This document shows, in pieces, positions 30,743 through 33,832 of a stretch of DNA of 33,832 bases (position 1 is its first letter; the number at the start of each line of letters is the position of its first letter). The stretch covers positions 12,036-45,867 of the forward strand of contig HF988447.1 in the NCBI GenBank assembly GCA_000431975.1. Direction: 5' to 3'. The notes below the pieces were generated by a model. The model was given only the letters and a program-made list of their open reading frames with translations, was not told the origin of the DNA and searched no databases. A program made the translations under genes and the position numbers. The stretch is from Prevotella sp. CAG:924. GTDB taxonomy: Bacteria; Bacteroidota; Bacteroidia; Bacteroidales; Bacteroidaceae.

Positions 30743-31987
30743 ATGAAGAATAACGATAACTATCAGACAGCCACCCTCCGCTGCGGACTGCGTGTGATCT
30801 ACCGTTTCTGCGACTCGCCCATCATCAACTGTGGCTATCAGATCATGGCCGGCACCCGCGACGAGCAGCCCGGCCAGGAAGGCCTTGCCCACTTCTGCGA
30901 GCACTCCACGCTGAAAGGCACCGAGCGCCGTACGGCACGGCAGGTGCAAGCCTGCCTCGACAGCGTCGGCGGCGCGCTCAACGCCTACACCAACAAAGAC
31001 CTCACCTGCTATTATGCCTCCGTGCTGCGCGAGGAGCTGCCACGGGCCGTCGACCTGCTCTCCGACATCGTCTTCCATTCGGTCTATCCCAAGGAGGAGC
31101 TGCGCAAGGAGCGCGACGTCATCCTGCAGGAGATAGAGAGCTACAACGACGCGCCCGCCGACCTGATCTTCGACGACTTTGAGAACGCCATCTACAAGGG
31201 CACGGACATGGGACATTATATCCTCGGCACCAAGTCGCAGGTGAAGATGATCCGTCAGCCGGCCGTGGCGCAATGGGCCCACGACCACTATCATGCCTCA
31301 CGCGCCGTATTCTATTGCCTGGGCGATATCCGCTTTGAGGAGCTTATCCGCCTGCTCGACGCAGCGCTGGCCGACCTGCCCGACGCCGTTCCCGTCACCT
31401 TCAGACACGACGATGCGCCCACGTCATACGCCACCGGCGGGCAGACCATCCGCAAGAAATACGACAGCTACCAGGCCCACGTGATGGTGGGACGTCCCAC
31501 CTTCATACAGACCGACAGCCGCGAGCCGGTGATCAACCTGCTCAACTCGCTCCTCTGTGGCATCGGCATGAACGCGCTGCTCAACCTCGCGCTGCGCGAA
31601 GACCAGGGACTGGTGTACAGTGTCGAAGGCTGCAACTACTACTACCGCAACACCGGCAACTGGTCGGTGTTCTTCTCCAGCGACCACCACGACATAGACA
31701 AGTGCCTCGACATCATCCGCCATCAGTTCGACAGGCTCATGAACGAGCCGCTCTCTCCCGACCGGCTCGAGGCCGCCAAGCGGCAGCGCATCGGACAACT
31801 GCGCATGCTGGAGCCACGCGGCGAGGCCTTTGCCCAGGAGATGGCCACGCTCTACCTCAACTTCGGACAGCTCCTCGACGACGGCGCGCTGTGCCGGAGC
31901 ATCGCCGACGTGACCGCAGAAGAGATACAGCAGCTGGCCCGATGGCTCTTCGAGCCCGGACAGCTCACGACATACATCTACGAATAA
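30743..31987 (+). CDS. M16 family zinc metallopeptidase (insulinase-like)
   Basis: A 414-residue M16 peptidase from ATG 30743 (MKNNDNYQTATLRCGLRVIY). An earlier in-frame ATG at 30680 lies before the predicted transcript start. The inverted zinc motif HFCEH (50-54; H50, E53, H54) is intact, and the third ligand is probably E130 in ERDVILQEIESYNDAP, close to the usual 76-residue spacing. LNAYTNKDLTCYYASVLREELPRAVDLLSDIV is a typical M16 block. The C-terminal domain has NALLNLALREDQGLVYSVEGCNYYYRNTG with the substrate-binding tyrosine region. No signal peptide is seen, so it is probably cytoplasmic. The substrate is unknown. The SGNH gene follows after 19 bp. Confidence 0.92.
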   Translation: MKNNDNYQTATLRCGLRVIYRFCDSPIINCGYQIMAGTRDEQPGQEGLAHFCEHSTLKGTERRTARQVQACLDSVGGALNAYTNKDLTCYYASVLREELPRAVDLLSDIVFHSVYPKEELRKERDVILQEIESYNDAPADLIFDDFENAIYKGTDMGHYILGTKSQVKMIRQPAVAQWAHDHYHASRAVFYCLGDIRFEELIRLLDAALADLPDAVPVTFRHDDAPTSYATGGQTIRKKYDSYQAHVMVGRPTFIQTDSREPVINLLNSLLCGIGMNALLNLALREDQGLVYSVEGCNYYYRNTGNWSVFFSSDHHDIDKCLDIIRHQFDRLMNEPLSPDRLEAAKRQRIGQLRMLEPRGEAFAQEMATLYLNFGQLLDDGALCRSIADVTAEEIQQLARWLFEPGQLTTYIYE

Positions 31988-32006
31988 TCTTATCACAGGA
32001 TAACAC

Positions 32007-33266
32007 ATGAAACAAAGACATTTATTTCTGACGGTGCTGCTGCTCTGTGCCCTGACGGCACACGCACAGGTGAAGACGCCCGTCATCAACATGCTGACCC
32101 ATTGGACGGGTACATGGGCCACGGCCGAACAGACACCCGTAAAGAGCTATATGCCCTACAACAATGAGATGACCGACCGCTCCGTCCGGCAGATCGTCAA
32201 GGTCAGCGCGGGAGGCAGCCGTGTCCGGCTCCTGCTGAGCAACATCTTCTCATCCGATCCTGTCGTCATCCGCTCCGTGTACATCGCCGAGGCGATCGAC
32301 TCCTTCCGCATCAAGCCATCGACGGCGCGCTACCTCACCTTCGGGACCTCAGGACGTAGCGTCACCATCCCCGCAAGAGGGTCTGTCTACTCTCGGGCCG
32401 AGAATTTCGACCTCCGCCCCCTGGAGCTCGTGGCCATCACCATCAACTACCAGACCGCGCCGAAGGTGCCGACCGTCCACATGGGCAGCCGCACCACCTC
32501 CTACATCCTCAAGGGCGCGAGCACCCCGCAGACCAACTTCAGCTCCGCCTTCCGCTACGAGAAATGGTTCAACATCGCAGCCCTAGACGTCTATGCCACC
32601 GATCTGCGCGCCATCGCCATCATCGGCAACTCCATCACCGACGGCAAGGGATCGACCACCGATCACCAGAACCGCTGGCCCGACATCATGAGCGAGTCGC
32701 TCAACCGTGCCTTCCTGAAGCAGATCTCCATCAACACGAAGGGCACCGACAAGACCGGCAAGGCCAACGACCGACAGACCGCCGTGCTCAACCTTGGCAT
32801 CGGCAACAACCGTGTGCTCACCACCGGCTACGGACAGCCTGCCGTCGACCGCTTCGACCGCGACATCCTCGCGCAGAGCGGCGTCACCGATGTGGTCATC
32901 TTCGAAGGCATCAACGACATCGGCAACACCCGGAATGCCGCCACGACGGCACGACAGCTCATCGCCGCCTATAAACAGATGATCGCCAAATGCAAGGCCC
33001 GGAAGCTGCGCGTCTACATGGCCACCATCACGCCGATGAAAGGTTCCGCCTACTACACGGCAGCCCGCGAGCAGGCCCGGCAGACCGTGAACAAATGGAT
33101 ACGCGAGCAGAAAGAGGCCACCGGATACATCGACTTCGACAAGCTCATGCGCGATCCCGACGACCCACGTGCCCTCCGTCCGCAATGGCGGCTGCCCGAC
33201 TGCCTGCATCCCAACGCCGAAGGCTATAAGCAGATGGGCGCATACGCCGCTGAAATCTTCAAATAA
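32007..33266 (+). CDS. Secreted SGNH/GDSL-family hydrolase
   Basis: A 419-residue exported esterase-like protein. The signal peptide MKQRHLFLTVLLLCALTAHAQ ends near 20. An N-terminal beta-rich domain (about 25-195) is followed by the SGNH domain (about 200-419). Catalytic blocks are IIGNSITDG (206-213; nucleophile Ser209, with Asn in place of Asp in the GDS motif), NLGIGNNR (262-269; oxyanion glycine), GIND (301-304; Asn303) and LPDCLHPN (396-403; Asp398 and His401). The likely reaction is hydrolysis of acyl or acetyl esters in the periplasm or outside the cell, perhaps on carbohydrates. The substrate is unknown. It probably shares a transcript with the M16 gene. Confidence 0.9.
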   Translation: MKQRHLFLTVLLLCALTAHAQVKTPVINMLTHWTGTWATAEQTPVKSYMPYNNEMTDRSVRQIVKVSAGGSRVRLLLSNIFSSDPVVIRSVYIAEAIDSFRIKPSTARYLTFGTSGRSVTIPARGSVYSRAENFDLRPLELVAITINYQTAPKVPTVHMGSRTTSYILKGASTPQTNFSSAFRYEKWFNIAALDVYATDLRAIAIIGNSITDGKGSTTDHQNRWPDIMSESLNRAFLKQISINTKGTDKTGKANDRQTAVLNLGIGNNRVLTTGYGQPAVDRFDRDILAQSGVTDVVIFEGINDIGNTRNAATTARQLIAAYKQMIAKCKARKLRVYMATITPMKGSAYYTAAREQARQTVNKWIREQKEATGYIDFDKLMRDPDDPRALRPQWRLPDCLHPNAEGYKQMGAYAAEIFK

Positions 33267-33281
33267 TTGTTCTTAAATATT

Positions 33282-33312
33282 TTTGAGATTCAAGCGATTC
33301 TCAGTATCTTTG
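33282..33312 (+). promoter_or_regulatory. Promoter of gpmI
   Basis: TTTG (33282-33285), a 19-nt spacer and TATCTTTG (33305-33312) match the Bacteroidota consensus in all defined positions. The expected start is near 33319, with a leader of about 40 nt to the gpmI ATG. Confidence 0.85.
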
Positions 33313-33358
33313 CACGTGGATAAAAAGATGTTCAAATTCTAATATTAGATACAATATT

Positions 33359-33832
33359 ATGGCTAAGAAAGCATTATTAATGATTCTCGATGGATGGGGA
33401 ATCGGACAGCATGGTAAGGGTGATGTTATCTACAATACGCCGACTCCTTACCTGGATTATCTCACCGCCGTTTCGGCTCATTCACAGCTCCAGGCTTCTG
33501 GTGAGGATGTGGGTCTGCCTGACGGTCAGATGGGCAACTCTGAGGTGGGTCACCTCAACATCGGTGCCGGCCGTATCGTTTATCAGGACCTCGTGAAGAT
33601 CAACAAGGCCTGCCAGAGCGGTGACATCCTGAAGAATCCGGAGATCATCAACGCATACAGCTATGCACAGAAGACCGGCAAGAAGCTCCACCTCATGGGC
33701 CTGACCTCTACCGGCGGCGTGCACTCTTCTCTCGACCATCTCTTCAAGCTCGTGGAGATCGGCAAGGAATACAATCTGAAAGACGTTTACGTACACTGCT
33801 TCATGGACGGCCGCGACACCGACCCGAAGAGC
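33359..33832 (+). CDS. gpmI: 2,3-bisphosphoglycerate-independent phosphoglycerate mutase, N-terminal part
   Basis: Glycolytic enzyme interconverting 3- and 2-phosphoglycerate, with two Mn2+ ions and a phosphoserine intermediate. The first 158 residues are present and the rest is cut by the window. It starts MAKKALLMILDGWGIG, with metal ligand Asp11. The nucleophile Ser61 lies in LPDGQMGNSEVGHLNIGAGR. GLTSTGGVHSSLDHL and HCFMDGRDTDP are family blocks. Codons look different from the genes just upstream, with more T- and A-ending codons such as GGT, GCT and GAT, which may reflect high expression. Confidence 0.95.
   Translation, partial: MAKKALLMILDGWGIGQHGKGDVIYNTPTPYLDYLTAVSAHSQLQASGEDVGLPDGQMGNSEVGHLNIGAGRIVYQDLVKINKACQSGDILKNPEIINAYSYAQKTGKKLHLMGLTSTGGVHSSLDHLFKLVEIGKEYNLKDVYVHCFMDGRDTDPKS

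Overview
This window is a chromosomal core region of a member of the Bacteroidota, most likely order Bacteroidales and perhaps a Prevotella-like genus. The genus is inferred from protein flavour and gene order and was not tested. Supporting signs are the gyrB / rpsT / tRNA-Glu / recO neighbourhood, a dcw cluster that lacks murF and ends in a GatB/YqeY gene, and repeated promoters of the TTTG-N19..21-TAnnTTTG type used by the Bacteroidota primary sigma factor. Recognisable Shine-Dalgarno sequences are scarce. I saw no transposase, integrase, CRISPR array, phage gene or rRNA.

Positions 1-2700 hold the 5' part of gyrB (minus), rpsT and tRNA-Glu(UUC) (minus, one promoter, one clear terminator), and recO (plus) fired from a divergent promoter. 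A hairpin at 2658-2695 separates recO from the convergent dcw cluster. Positions 2736-18946 are a long, tightly packed minus-strand cluster, read as rsmH, ftsL-like, ftsI (PASTA), murE, mraY, murD, ftsW, murG, murC, ftsQ, ftsA, ftsZ, gatB/yqeY. It covers lipid II precursor synthesis, septal synthase (FtsW/FtsI) and the FtsA/FtsZ ring. No mraZ is present upstream of rsmH. A gap of about 700 bp there holds only promoters and small inverted repeats.

Positions 19657-22845 (plus) carry a PlsC-type O-acyltransferase and a GNAT N-acyltransferase, which resemble the glycine-lipid genes glsA/glsB of Bacteroides. They are followed by ung, which overlaps glsB by 4 nt, and a cysteine-rich DUF3109 protein. 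Positions 23138-28191 (plus) carry dut from its own promoter, then a TPR protein, a DUF4292 lipoprotein with LolB-like character, and an EnvC-like protein whose LytM domain has lost its zinc ligands. This looks like a cell-envelope cassette.

A perfect 15-bp hairpin terminator (28353-28389) separates this cassette from a convergent minus-strand pair, a PfkB-family sugar kinase followed by a flavodiiron protein. Divergent from that pair are an M16 metallopeptidase and an SGNH hydrolase (plus). A strong palindrome (30644-30662) lies between the divergent promoters. The window ends inside gpmI, which has a textbook Bacteroidota promoter.

Most of the content is conserved housekeeping. The points most worth following up are the glycine-lipid operon, the TPR / LolB-like / EnvC-like cassette, the palindromic operator, and the absence of mraZ.
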